This document shows, one piece after another, positions 14,610-22,989 of a stretch of 45,732 bases of DNA. Numbering within the stretch: the stretch's first letter is position 1; every line of letters begins with the position of its first letter. The position numbers and the translations under genes are program-made. Where the stretch lies: assembly GCF_013372625.1 (NCBI RefSeq), contig NZ_JABXFD010000428.1:1-45732 (forward strand), given 5' to 3'. The notes beneath the pieces are model-generated. The model was given only the letters and a program-made list of their open reading frames with translations, did not search any database and had not been told where the DNA came from. This DNA comes from Actinomadura sp. BRA 177 (lineage in GTDB: Bacteria; Actinomycetota; Actinomycetes; Streptosporangiales; Streptosporangiaceae).

Positions 14610-16184
14610 CTACCGGAGTTCGTAGGTGGCGTTGCGGTGCTCGTAGATCGGGTCTGTGGTGTTGCAGGCCGCTTCGCGTAGGGGGCGCTTGATGACCTTG
14701 TTCGTCGGGGTGCGAGGCAGGACGTCCACTACGCGGATGTAGCGGGGCGTCCACTTCGTCCCGAGGTCGGGCTGGGCCTTCAGGAAGGCTGTGAAGGACG
14801 CCGGGTCGAAGGGGCGGCCCTCGGCGAGGGCTACGGCCGCCATTACCTGGTCGCCTACGGCATCGTCTGGGACGGCGTAGACCGCTACTTCTGTGAAGCC
14901 GTCGTAGCGGGATAGGAGGCGTTCTACGGGGGCGGCGGCGAAGTTCTCGCCGTCCACGCGCAGCCAGTCGTCGTTGCGGCCTGCGAAGTACCAGTAGCCG
15001 TCGGCGTCGCGGTAGGCGAGGTCGCCTGACCACGTCCAGCCGTTGCGGACGCGTTTCGCCGTGGCTTCGGGGTTGTTGTAGTAGCCCTCGAACTTGCCCG
15101 CCCCGTTGGTGTCGACGATCTCGCCGATCGCTTCCTCTGCATTGAGGAGCGTGCCGTGGGCGTCGAACTTGGCGGGCGGGCATTCCTGGAGGGTGTCCGG
15201 GTTGATGACCAGGGTGCCCGGCTCCGCTACGCCCAGGGAGCCCGGCGGTGTGCCTGGGACGCGGTTCAGGCGGATTTCGCCTTCGCTGGAGCCGTACGAG
15301 TCGATGACCGTGCAGCCGAAGCGGCGTGAGAACTCGGCGATGTCGCGCTCGTTCGCCTCGTTGCCGAATGCTATGCAGAGGGTGTTGTCAGCGTCGTCCG
15401 ACTTCTCCGGGGTGGCCAGGATGTAGTTCAGCGGCTTGCCGACGTAGTTGAAGAACGTCACGCCGTGACGGCGGACGTCCGGGAGGAAGCCGGACGCCGA
15501 GAACTTGCGGCGGAGGACTATGCGACCGCCTGTCGCCACGGCCGGAGCGATGCCCGCCATCAACGCGTTCGAGTGGAACATTGGCATGACCACGTAGAAC
15601 ACATCGTCGCCAGTCAATCCCCGGCGGTCGCGTTGCTGGATGGCGATGCGCCCGAGTCTGCCCTGCGTGCAGACCACCGCCTTGGGGGCCGATGTCGTCC
15701 CCGAGGTGAAGACCAGCGAGAAGATCGTCTTCGGGGACACAGGCTGGACGTCTGCCAAAGGCGTCGTAGCCAGACGTTCGCTGTAGGCGGCAGTGTCGAT
15801 CGTCAGCGTCGGGACGTCCACCAGGCCGTCCAGCAGCGGGGTCCGGCTCGTCTCGGTGACCAGCAGCGTGCAGTCGGTGTGGGCGATGTCGCGCGCCAGT
15901 TCAGCGCCCCGGCGGGTCGGATTCAGTTCGACGACCGGCACACCGGCCAGCGCCAGACCCAGCAGCCAGAACAGGTGCTCCGAGCCGTTCTCCAGGAAGA
16001 GACCGACATGGCCATCGGCCGAACGAGCCAGGGCTGCGCGACGGCGGGCCTCCGCAACGACCTCGCGCCACGTCCACGACGCGTCCTCGAAGTTCAGGGC
16101 CGGACGGTCGTCGTCCGCACGGGCCGCGACCAGTTCGGCGAACGTGACGTCGTGGTCCGGGCGGTCGTCCTGCAGCGCGGGCAT
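14610..16184 (-). CDS. Acyl-CoA synthetase (AMP-binding, FadD17-like)
   Basis: This 524-aa adenylate-forming enzyme would activate a carboxylic acid with ATP and CoA. Visible motifs are the P-loop FTSGTTSAPKAV, DSYGSSEGEIRLNR (the A5-type motif), WTWSGDLAYRDADGYWYFAGRNDDWLRVDGEN (A7/A8 region) and the C-terminal catalytic Lys in RTPTNKVIKRPL. I chose the ATG at 16184, with TAGGGA six bases upstream. The GTG at 16190 abuts that site directly. Context (HsaC and a KstD-like flavoprotein in the same operon) suggests a steroid side-chain or ring-fragment acid as substrate, as for FadD17/FadD19-type ligases. The exact acid is unknown. Confidence 0.88.
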   Translation of the reverse strand: MPALQDDRPDHDVTFAELVAARADDDRPALNFEDASWTWREVVAEARRRAALARSADGHVGLFLENGSEHLFWLLGLALAGVPVVELNPTRRGAELARDIAHTDCTLLVTETSRTPLLDGLVDVPTLTIDTAAYSERLATTPLADVQPVSPKTIFSLVFTSGTTSAPKAVVCTQGRLGRIAIQQRDRRGLTGDDVFYVVMPMFHSNALMAGIAPAVATGGRIVLRRKFSASGFLPDVRRHGVTFFNYVGKPLNYILATPEKSDDADNTLCIAFGNEANERDIAEFSRRFGCTVIDSYGSSEGEIRLNRVPGTPPGSLGVAEPGTLVINPDTLQECPPAKFDAHGTLLNAEEAIGEIVDTNGAGKFEGYYNNPEATAKRVRNGWTWSGDLAYRDADGYWYFAGRNDDWLRVDGENFAAAPVERLLSRYDGFTEVAVYAVPDDAVGDQVMAAVALAEGRPFDPASFTAFLKAQPDLGTKWTPRYIRVVDVLPRTPTNKVIKRPLREAACNTTDPIYEHRNATYELR

Positions 16185-16193
16185 CGGCACTCC

Positions 16194-17000
16194 CTAGGCG
16201 CGATGGGGTCGGTTCGTCCAGCCCTGGTCGTCGGCGCGGACGAACCAGCCGGACGCGGCCAGGGTCCCGCCGTCCACCGGAATCGTGTGGCCGGTGACGA
16301 AACGGGCGTCGTCCGAGGCCAGGAACCCAACGACCGCCGCGTAGTCGTCCGGCTCACCGAAGCGGGCCAACGGAACCCAGGTGTGTTCCAGGCCCTCGTC
16401 GTAGCCGCGCCGCATCCACTCGACCGGCGTTTGCTCGGTGTTGGCCAGGTCTGGGGCGATAGCGTTCACGCGCACCCCATGCCGTCCGACCGCCACGGCA
16501 AGGCTCCGGGTAAAAGCCGATACGCCAGCGTTGAACGCCGAGTACACCGGATGTCCCGGAATACCCCGGAACGCCTCGACCGTCGAGTTGTTGACGATGC
16601 TCCCCGACCGCTGCTCGATCATCATGGGCAGCAGCGCGTGGGTCAGCTTGAAGACGTGCAGCAGGTTCAGCTCGTAGAGCCGCTGCCACTGGTCGGGCGT
16701 GCTGTCCTGAAAGGACGGCGCCGCCGGGCGGAAGTCGCCCACGTTGTTCACCAGCACGTCCACCCGGCCGGGAACCGCCGCCACGACCCGCTCGACCGTC
16801 TCGTCCTCGACGATGTCGCCGATGACAGTGACGCACCGGCCGCCGGCCGCCTCGATGCCAGCCGACGTTCGGGCGGCGGCGTCCGCGTCGATGTCGTTCA
16901 GGATCACCAGGTCGCCGCCGGCGGCCAGGCGGCGGGAGATCGCCCCGCCGATGCCGAGCGCGCCGCCCGTGACGACACTGACCCGAGCGTTCTCACTCAC
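16194..17000 (-). CDS. SDR family oxidoreductase with altered catalytic Lys
   Basis: This 268-aa short-chain dehydrogenase has a classical Rossmann start (VTGGALGIGGAISRRLA), an adenine-site Asp in VIGDIVED, the NNVG motif and a catalytic Ser region (IVNNSTVEAFRG). The active-site YxxxK reads Tyr-Ser-Ala-Phe-Asn. The codon is AAC where AAG/AAA is expected, so the general-base Lys is missing. It may be a poor redox enzyme, use another residue, or have become a hydratase or binding protein. The GTG at 16998-17000 has GGAGG upstream and overlaps the SnoaL-like gene by 8 nt. Confidence 0.85.
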   Translation of the reverse strand: MSENARVSVVTGGALGIGGAISRRLAAGGDLVILNDIDADAAARTSAGIEAAGGRCVTVIGDIVEDETVERVVAAVPGRVDVLVNNVGDFRPAAPSFQDSTPDQWQRLYELNLLHVFKLTHALLPMMIEQRSGSIVNNSTVEAFRGIPGHPVYSAFNAGVSAFTRSLAVAVGRHGVRVNAIAPDLANTEQTPVEWMRRGYDEGLEHTWVPLARFGEPDDYAAVVGFLASDDARFVTGHTIPVDGGTLAASGWFVRADDQGWTNRPHRA

Positions 17001-17457
17001 CGCGCCACCTCCGGACGGGACGGGTCTCGATCGAGTCGATGCGCTGCTCGCGCCGGGCGATCCGCCACGTCTGGCCGTCCAGCCGGTAGGTGTCGGTGTA
17101 CCGGCAGTGCCAGACGAGGTCGGACACCTTGCCGTCATCGCGAGAGGTCATGTGGTGGGCGACGCAGGCGATCTCCCCGGTGGCCGTGCCGGGCTCCGGC
17201 CCCACACCGAACACCTGCCCCGCGAGCGCGTGGAACGTCACCGGGATCTGGTCCAGCACCGACAGCGTGGCGGCGATCTCCGAGCGCCCCGTGAAGACGC
17301 GCACCGGGTCGAGTTCCTCGGGAGCGTCCGGCAGGACAAGGACGGCGTCCTCGGTGAACAGGTCCGACATCGCGTCGATTTCGCGCCGGTCAGCGTGCAG
17401 CGCGTACCGGGCGACCAGATCGCCGAGGGCGATCTGGTCCACGACTCCCAGCGTCAT
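16993..17457 (-). CDS. SnoaL/NTF2-fold protein (SnoaL_4), pair 1
   Basis: This 154-aa protein has the NTF2-like fold used by ketosteroid isomerases, SnoaL cyclases and many lyases. Typical text is LVARYALHADRREIDAMSDLFTEDAVL, VFTGRSEIAATL and the C-terminal strands DLVWHCRYTDTYRLDGQTWRIARREQRID. It may isomerise or dehydrate a steroid intermediate, or simply bind one. The ATG overlaps the LLM gene stop as ATGA. The same LLM-then-SnoaL order recurs at 28591-29954, so the two families probably work together. Confidence 0.85.
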   Translation of the reverse strand: MTLGVVDQIALGDLVARYALHADRREIDAMSDLFTEDAVLVLPDAPEELDPVRVFTGRSEIAATLSVLDQIPVTFHALAGQVFGVGPEPGTATGEIACVAHHMTSRDDGKVSDLVWHCRYTDTYRLDGQTWRIARREQRIDSIETRPVRRWRGE

Positions 17458-18335
17458 GAGAGGCCCAGGCGCTCGGCGCAGGCCGACAGCTCGTCCTTCG
17501 CCTCGTTCAGGTCCTTGGTCGGCGCACCGCGCAGGACGAGGCGGCCCGCCCCCAATCCGGCGAGCTTCTCCGCCTTCTCCGGCGTGACGACCGACAGCGA
17601 ATGGCCGAGCGTCAGCTCCAGCGCGTCCGGGTCGCGGTCGTTCTTCTCGGCTTCCTCCCGCATCAGCGCGACCAGCGAACGAAGCTCGTCCCCCGCCACA
17701 CCCAGCGGCTGCAGCCCGTCCCCGTACCGGCCGGCGCGCCGAGCGGCGGCCTTCGTGTGCCCGCCCACATGGATGGGCACGCCGCCCTTCTGGACGGGCT
17801 TCGGGTAGCTCATCGCACCCTTGAAAGAGAAGAACTCCCCGTCGTGCGAAGCCCCCGAAGGCGCCGTGTCAGCCCACAGCTTCCGAAGCACCTCCAGCTG
17901 CTCGTTCCCGCGACGCCCACGCGAGTCGAAGTCGACGCCGCACGCCTCGACCTCCTCGCGCATCCAGCCCATGCCGACGACCAGCCGCAGCCGTCCGCCC
18001 GACAGGGCATCGATCGTCGCCAGCCGCTTGGCCAGCACCACCGGGTGATGATTAGGCAGGACGAGCACGCCAGTGGCGAGCCCGATCCGCGACGTCTGCC
18101 CCGCCAGAAACGCGAGCAAATCCAGCGGATCAGGAATGTCCAGGTCGTCGGCCAGTTCCATGCGGCCCGACGCGTCGTACGGATACACGCTGGAGTAGGA
18201 ACTCGCCACCACCGCGTGCTCGACCGCGCCGACCGACTCGAAGCCGCAGGCTTCGGCGTGCTGGACGTACTCGCCGATCCACGAAGGATCAGCCGTCACG
18301 CCCGCAGCCACGGGGAGCAGGACGGCGTACTTCAT
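17454..18335 (-). CDS. LLM-class F420-dependent oxidoreductase, pair 1
   Basis: This 293-aa TIM-barrel protein belongs to the luciferase-like monooxygenase family, F420-type subgroup. The visible core includes FESVGAVEHAVVASSYSS, TSRIGLATGVLVLPNHHPVVLAKRLATIDALSGGR, RLVVGMGWMREEVEACGVDFDSRGRR and PIHVGGHTKAAARRAGRYGDG. These enzymes move hydride with F420 or use FMNH2. The substrate here is unknown, but the operon carries steroid ring-cleavage genes. The ATG overlaps the upstream flavoprotein stop, and AGGAAGG lies seven bases upstream. Confidence 0.9.
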   Translation of the reverse strand: MKYAVLLPVAAGVTADPSWIGEYVQHAEACGFESVGAVEHAVVASSYSSVYPYDASGRMELADDLDIPDPLDLLAFLAGQTSRIGLATGVLVLPNHHPVVLAKRLATIDALSGGRLRLVVGMGWMREEVEACGVDFDSRGRRGNEQLEVLRKLWADTAPSGASHDGEFFSFKGAMSYPKPVQKGGVPIHVGGHTKAAARRAGRYGDGLQPLGVAGDELRSLVALMREEAEKNDRDPDALELTLGHSLSVVTPEKAEKLAGLGAGRLVLRGAPTKDLNEAKDELSACAERLGLS

Positions 18336-19813
18336 TCAGAAACCTTCCTAGAAGCGGCGGACCGCCCAGCGCGACGGCCGAAGAACGTGCCGTCGCCCAG
18401 GGACGTCCCGCTGATGTAGCCCTCGCCATGAATGCCGGACGCCGTGCGCCCCGCCGCATACAGGCCAGGCACCGGCTCACCGGAGTGATTGAGGACCTCG
18501 CCGTCCACGGTCGTGTCCAGACCACCGAGCGTGAATCCGCCCGCGCCCGTCCCGGCACCGTGCTTGCCCGCGCCGAAGAACCCCTCGCGCGGGTCGATCG
18601 CCGCGAACGGCCCCTTCAGCGGACGCAGCCACTTGGCGTCCTTGTGGAAGTAGGGGTCCTCGCCCCGCTCCGCGTACCGGTTGTAGGTCTCGACGGTCGC
18701 CTCCAGCGAACCGGACGGCAGCCCGAGCGACTCCTCCAACTCCGCAATCGTCTCTGCTGCATGCGCAGGCCGGACGCCCCACATGTCGGCTTCGGCGATC
18801 TCGTCGTGCCCGGTCTCGTCGATGATCGCCCAGTAAGGACCGGGCTGGTGCTGGACGGCCTGGTGGCTGAACAGCCCCGGGTAGACGTCCTCGTTGATGA
18901 AGCGGCGGCCAAGACCGTCCACGAGCATGCCCCGGCAGATGACGGCCGGGTTGGCGGTGAGCGCGATCTCTACCGTCGCCATCCGGCGGGTCGCGGCACC
19001 GGCCGCGGTCGCCATCCGAATACCGGACCCGTCGCTCGTACCGTCGCTGACCTTGTCATGCCCGAGCAGCACCGGGGCATGGTCAGCGAGCATCTCCTCG
19101 TTGTCGACAAAGCCGCCAGCAGTGAGGATGACGCCCTTTCGCGCCCGGTAAGTCACCGTCTCGGCGAACTTCCGCGCGACGACGCCCACGACACGGCCGC
19201 CGTCCACGACAAGATTCGTGGCATAGGTGTCCTGGTGGGAGACGGCACCCGCCTCAGCGACGGCCGCGATCAGCTTCTCCATCAGGATCCCGCCGGCGAA
19301 CATCGGCGTCTCCGGACGGTGCCCGCGCGGCGCAGGACGGGCGATCTCGTTATACGGCCAGGCGTTCTCGCCCAGCCACATCAGCCCGTCCTCGGTGTAC
19401 GGCATCCAGCCCGGCGCCTCGAACAGGGTCTCCTTGAACGGAACGCCGCGCGCGCGGAACCACTCGAAGTGCTCCACGCTCCCGTCGCAGTACAGCCGCA
19501 GCTTCTCCTCATTGGCGTGCGGCCCGAGCGCCGCCTTGAGGAAGGCGAACATGTCGTCCGGCGTGTCCTCGAAGCCGCACGCCTTCTGCACCTGCGTGCC
19601 GCCGCCGAGGTAAAGCTCCCCGCCCGACTGCGCGGACGTCCCACCGGGGCCGCTCGACCGTTCCAGGACGAGCACGTCCGCGCCCGCCGCCGCGGCCTCG
19701 TACGCCGCTGCGGCGCCGGCGGCTCCGAAGCCGACCACGAGCACGTCGCACTCGTGGTCGAACTCCACATCCGCGGCGGCGACCGGCTCCACCGAAGCCG
19801 AAGCCGAAGCCAT
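18332..19813 (-). CDS. FAD-dependent oxidoreductase, KstD/fumarate reductase-like
   Basis: This 493-aa flavoprotein is of the FAD_binding_2 type. The dinucleotide site is CDVLVVGFGAAGAAAAYEAAAAGADVLVLE, followed by GGTSAQSGGELYLGGG. The C-terminal FAD contact is PGLYAAGRTASGIHGEGY and SGTSLGDGTFFGRRAG. It resembles 3-ketosteroid dehydrogenases and related enone reductases but lacks the PGAGATIGP-type tail of KstD, so it probably acts on another steroid or CoA intermediate. The ATG at 19813 lies just after the hsaC stop. It is a different subfamily from the KstD at 24000. Confidence 0.85.
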   Translation of the reverse strand: MASASASVEPVAAADVEFDHECDVLVVGFGAAGAAAAYEAAAAGADVLVLERSSGPGGTSAQSGGELYLGGGTQVQKACGFEDTPDDMFAFLKAALGPHANEEKLRLYCDGSVEHFEWFRARGVPFKETLFEAPGWMPYTEDGLMWLGENAWPYNEIARPAPRGHRPETPMFAGGILMEKLIAAVAEAGAVSHQDTYATNLVVDGGRVVGVVARKFAETVTYRARKGVILTAGGFVDNEEMLADHAPVLLGHDKVSDGTSDGSGIRMATAAGAATRRMATVEIALTANPAVICRGMLVDGLGRRFINEDVYPGLFSHQAVQHQPGPYWAIIDETGHDEIAEADMWGVRPAHAAETIAELEESLGLPSGSLEATVETYNRYAERGEDPYFHKDAKWLRPLKGPFAAIDPREGFFGAGKHGAGTGAGGFTLGGLDTTVDGEVLNHSGEPVPGLYAAGRTASGIHGEGYISGTSLGDGTFFGRRAGRSAASRKVSE

Positions 19814-19818
19814 CGGCG

Positions 19819-20730
19819 TCAGCCCTTCGCCGGCGGGGTGAACGCCGCCAGCGGCTCGGACCCCGACCAGTCGTGGCCCCAGTAGCTGTCCTTGGTGATC
19901 TCTTCGGCGGTGTAGTGGGTCTCGTCCACGAGCATGCCCTCGCAGCCGTACTCGATGTCCCAGCCGCCGGGCGCCCGGACGTAGAACGACACCATCTTGT
20001 CGTTGGTGTGCCGGCCCAGCGTGGACGAGATCGAGAAGCCCTTCTCCTTCACCGCGTCCAGCGCGATGCCGACCGCGTCGAGGGTGTCGACCTCCACCAT
20101 CAGGTGGACGAGGCCCGGGGCGCCGTCGTGCGGGGCCGGGCAGATCGCGGCGCTGTGGTGGCGCTGGTTCACGCCCATGAACCGGATCCGGACCGCGCCG
20201 CCGCCGACCTTCATCGCGCCGCGCGGCAGGAACCCGAGCACCTCGTTGTAGAACGTGACGGTCTCGGCGAAGTTCGGGGTGGGCAGCACGACGTGGCCCA
20301 TGCCCATCGCGCCGGTCACGAACTTCTGCGCGAAGCCGGTGCGGAGCGGGCTGTGGTCGAGCACCGGGCCGAAGAACACCTCGACGGGCGTGCCGCCCGG
20401 GTCGGTGAACGCGATGACCTCCTCGGCGTCGCGCTCGGCGGCCTCCTTGGCGGTCAGCGCCGTGACGGCCGTCCCGGACTTCTCGACGGCCTCGCGGACG
20501 GCGGCCAGCGCGTACTGGTCGCGCACCTCCCAGCCCACGGCCAGCACCTTGTCGGAGTCGCCGGGCAGCAGCTGGAGGCGTGACCGGCGCTCGTCCATGC
20601 GCAGGTACAGGCCGTCGGGGTTCGGGCCGCTGCCCTCGGCGAATCCGAGCCCTTCGAGGGCGAACTCCCGCCAGCGGTCGATGTGCTGGGTCTGGACCTT
20701 GAGATAACCCAGCCCTCGGATCTGCGTCAC
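19819..20730 (-). CDS. hsaC: 3,4-DHSA extradiol dioxygenase HsaC
   Basis: This 303-aa type I extradiol dioxygenase cleaves the catechol ring of 3,4-dihydroxy-9,10-secoandrosta-1,3,5(10)-triene-9,17-dione (3,4-DHSA) meta to the hydroxyls. The Fe(II) ligands are visible as His146 (GMGHVVLP), His209 (GLVHLMVEVD) and Glu260 (GGWDIEYG). Two tandem vicinal-oxygen-chelate modules fill the length, as in BphC/HsaC. It starts at a GTG and leads the leftward operon of flavoprotein, LLM, SnoaL, SDR and acyl ligase. HsaA and HsaD encoded nearby supply the preceding and following steps. Confidence 0.92.
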   Translation of the reverse strand: MTQIRGLGYLKVQTQHIDRWREFALEGLGFAEGSGPNPDGLYLRMDERRSRLQLLPGDSDKVLAVGWEVRDQYALAAVREAVEKSGTAVTALTAKEAAERDAEEVIAFTDPGGTPVEVFFGPVLDHSPLRTGFAQKFVTGAMGMGHVVLPTPNFAETVTFYNEVLGFLPRGAMKVGGGAVRIRFMGVNQRHHSAAICPAPHDGAPGLVHLMVEVDTLDAVGIALDAVKEKGFSISSTLGRHTNDKMVSFYVRAPGGWDIEYGCEGMLVDETHYTAEEITKDSYWGHDWSGSEPLAAFTPPAKG

Positions 20731-20873
20731 TGTCCTGGATCCCTTCGATATCGCGGCCCGCGCAGCGGCGGTCCATGCTCAACCTGCCAAACCGCGTGGT
20801 CGGCCGCCCGGAGCTTCCCGCTCAGTGAGAGTCGCGCGGCGGCCCCGGCCGGACGACCGGTGAGGATTGCGGC

Positions 20874-21710
20874 ATGACAGCAACGAGGCCGGTCGCGCTG
20901 GTGACCGGGGCGAGCCGGGGAATCGGCCGGCGGACGGCGCTCGCGCTCGCCGCCGCCGGGCACGACGTCGCGTTCACCGCGCGGACAGTCGAGGAGGGCG
21001 AGGGCCGGATCCCGCCACGGCACGGCACGGCGGCGGCGATCCCCGTCCCCGGGAGCCTGGCGCGGACGACGGCGGAGATCGAGGCGCTCGGCGTCCGCGC
21101 CCTGCCCGTCCAGATGGATCTGCTCGACCGGACGAGCGTGCAGGCCGCCGCGCAAACCGTGCTGGACGCCTGGGGACGCGTGGACGTCCTGGTCAACAAC
21201 GCGGTCGCGCACATCGCGGGCACCCACGAGCGGTTCCTCGACCTGGACGTCGACGTCGCGCAGCAGCTGGCCACCGGCAACTACCTCAACCAGATCGTCC
21301 TGCTCCAGGCCGTCCTCCCGGCGATGCTCGACCAGGGCGGCGGGACGATCGTGAACCTGTGCTCGGGGTCGGCCACCAGCGATCCGCCCGGACCGCCCGG
21401 CGAAGGCGGCTGGGGCGTCGCGTACTCGGCGTCCAAGGCCGCGTTCGGACGGCTCGCCGGCGCGATCAACGCCGAATACCTCAGGAACGGGATCCGGGCG
21501 TTCAACCTCGATCCCGGCTTCGTCGTCACGGACGCGGGCGCGGCCCGCGGCGGCCTCGACTCCCTCAAGGAGAAGGGCTTCGAGGCGACCCCCGAGCAGG
21601 CCCCGGCGGCAGCGGTGGTCTGGCTAGCCACGAGCCCAGACGCGCAGCACTGGCTAGGCCGCGTCATCTGGACGCCCAAACTAGTCGCAGACCTCGCCCT
21701 CCTCCGTTGA
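20874..21710 (+). CDS. SDR family oxidoreductase
   Basis: This 278-aa short-chain dehydrogenase has TGASRGIGRRTALALAAAGHDV, NNAVAH, a Ser in NLCSGSATS and an intact YSASKAAF catalytic pair. The loop after the first strand is longer than usual (GRIPPRHGTAAAIPVPGSLA), which may shape the substrate site. The tail ends with GRVIWTPKLV. It is transcribed away from hsaC, alone, and its stop codon lies inside the left arm of a very long hairpin. A role in steroid hydroxyl oxidation is likely from context only. Confidence 0.88.
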   Translation: MTATRPVALVTGASRGIGRRTALALAAAGHDVAFTARTVEEGEGRIPPRHGTAAAIPVPGSLARTTAEIEALGVRALPVQMDLLDRTSVQAAAQTVLDAWGRVDVLVNNAVAHIAGTHERFLDLDVDVAQQLATGNYLNQIVLLQAVLPAMLDQGGGTIVNLCSGSATSDPPGPPGEGGWGVAYSASKAAFGRLAGAINAEYLRNGIRAFNLDPGFVVTDAGAARGGLDSLKEKGFEATPEQAPAAAVVWLATSPDAQHWLGRVIWTPKLVADLALLR

Positions 21711-21770
21711 GTTGCGGCGTGTTGTTGTTATGGATGCGCCCATAACAACAACACGCCGCAAGTCAACGGA
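21703..21770. terminator. Exceptionally long convergent-gene hairpin
   Basis: Two 31-nt arms (21703-21733 and 21740-21770) pair with a single G-G mismatch around a six-base loop. The arms contain GTTGTTGTTATGG and its complement, unlike ordinary GC-rich terminators here. The SDR stop codon is part of the left arm, and the hsaA stop lies 13 nt past the right arm. It should end transcription in both directions. Confidence 0.8.
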
Positions 21771-21782
21771 AGGGGGTGGGGG

Positions 21783-22967
21783 TTAGATCATGGAGCGCAT
21801 CGGGCCCTGCGGGGGCTCGATGTCCAGGTCCGTCAGGGCCGACACGTGGTAGACCGAGCCCGGCACGTGGATCGCGTGCGCCAGCCCCACGTGGGCGTCG
21901 CGCCAGAAGCGCTGGATCGGGTTGTCGTTGCGCATCGCGTTGCCGCCCGACCGGACGACGATCTCGTTCATCGCCTGTGCCGCCCGCCACGCGGCGCGCA
22001 CCTGGGTGCGGCGGCCGGCGGCGCGCTCGGCGAACGTCGGGACGTGCCCGGACGCGACCATGTCGTACATGCGCGAGCAGTTGTCGAGCAGCGCCGTCCG
22101 GGACGCCTTGATCTCCTCGGCGGCCTCGCTGATCGCGTACAGCACGTACGGGTCGTCCTTGATCTTGGTGCCGGTGATCTGGACGCGGTTCCGCTGGTAG
22201 GCGAGGTGGTGGTACAGCGCGCCCTCGGCGATGCCGATCACCGCGGAGGTGATGCCGAGCGGGAACACGCAGGAGAACGGCATCAGGTAGGACGGGTTGG
22301 TCAGCCCGGCCTCGCGGGGCGCGGTGCCGTCCACGACCTTGGAGTACTCCAGCGTCCGGTACGTCGGGACGAAGGCGTCCTTGACGATGATGTCCTTGCT
22401 GCCGGTGCCCTTGAGCCCGGCGACGTCCCACGAGTCCTGGACGATCTCGTAGTCGGAGCGGGGCAGGATGAGGTGCAGCGACTGCGGCGGCATCACCATC
22501 TTGCCGTCGTCGTCGCCGAGCATCCCGCCGAGGAAGATCCAGTCGCAGTGGTCGGTGCCGGAGGAGAACTGCCAGCGGCCGTTGAAGATGTAGCCGCCGT
22601 CGACCGGGCGGGCGATGCCCATCGGCGCGTACGGGGAGGCGATCCAGGTGTCGGGGTCCTCGCCCCAGACCTCCTCGCGGACCTTCGGGTCGGCGTAGGC
22701 CATCTCCCACGGGTGGACGCCGACGATGCCGGCGATCCAGCCGGTGGAGCCGTCCAGGGAGGCGATCCCCATCACCGTCTCGGCGAACTCGCGGGGGTGG
22801 ACCTCCAGGCCGCCGTGCTCCTTCGGCTGCAGCAGCCGGATCGCGCCGGTCTCCCGCAGGATGGACGCGGCCTTGTCGTCCAGCCGGCCGAGGGCCTCGT
22901 TGGACGGCCCGAGCTCGCGGATCTGCTCCGCCCTCTCCATGATCGTGTCAAGCACGCGGTTCGCCAT
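21783..22967 (-). CDS. hsaA: 3-HSA 4-hydroxylase oxygenase subunit HsaA
   Basis: This 394-aa flavin monooxygenase has the acyl-CoA dehydrogenase-like fold used by HsaA. It uses FMNH2 supplied by HsaB to hydroxylate 3-HSA to 3,4-DHSA. Supporting text includes LDGSTGWIAGIVGVHPWEMAY, FNGRWQFSSGTDHCDWIFLGG, WDVAGLKGTGSKDIIVKDAFVP and IQRFWRDAHVGLAHAIHVPG near the C-terminus. The length matches HsaA (about 394 aa). The gene lies 22 nt after kshB in the leftward operon hsaD-kstD-kshB-hsaA. The ATG has GGGAGA nine bases upstream. Confidence 0.92.
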   Translation of the reverse strand: MANRVLDTIMERAEQIRELGPSNEALGRLDDKAASILRETGAIRLLQPKEHGGLEVHPREFAETVMGIASLDGSTGWIAGIVGVHPWEMAYADPKVREEVWGEDPDTWIASPYAPMGIARPVDGGYIFNGRWQFSSGTDHCDWIFLGGMLGDDDGKMVMPPQSLHLILPRSDYEIVQDSWDVAGLKGTGSKDIIVKDAFVPTYRTLEYSKVVDGTAPREAGLTNPSYLMPFSCVFPLGITSAVIGIAEGALYHHLAYQRNRVQITGTKIKDDPYVLYAISEAAEEIKASRTALLDNCSRMYDMVASGHVPTFAERAAGRRTQVRAAWRAAQAMNEIVVRSGGNAMRNDNPIQRFWRDAHVGLAHAIHVPGSVYHVSALTDLDIEPPQGPMRSMI

Positions 22968-22989
22968 CGCCTGTCTCCCGTGATGTGTT

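Noticed and set aside
16098..16130. Reading the whole 3.4-14.5 kb region as an integrative element ending near the acyl ligase
   Set aside because: No integrase, excisionase, attachment repeat or tRNA was found at either end, so only an accessory region can be claimed.
15465..17294. A 609-aa plus-strand frame opposite the acyl ligase, SDR and SnoaL genes
   Set aside because: It spans three well-supported minus-strand genes and has no recognisable domain.
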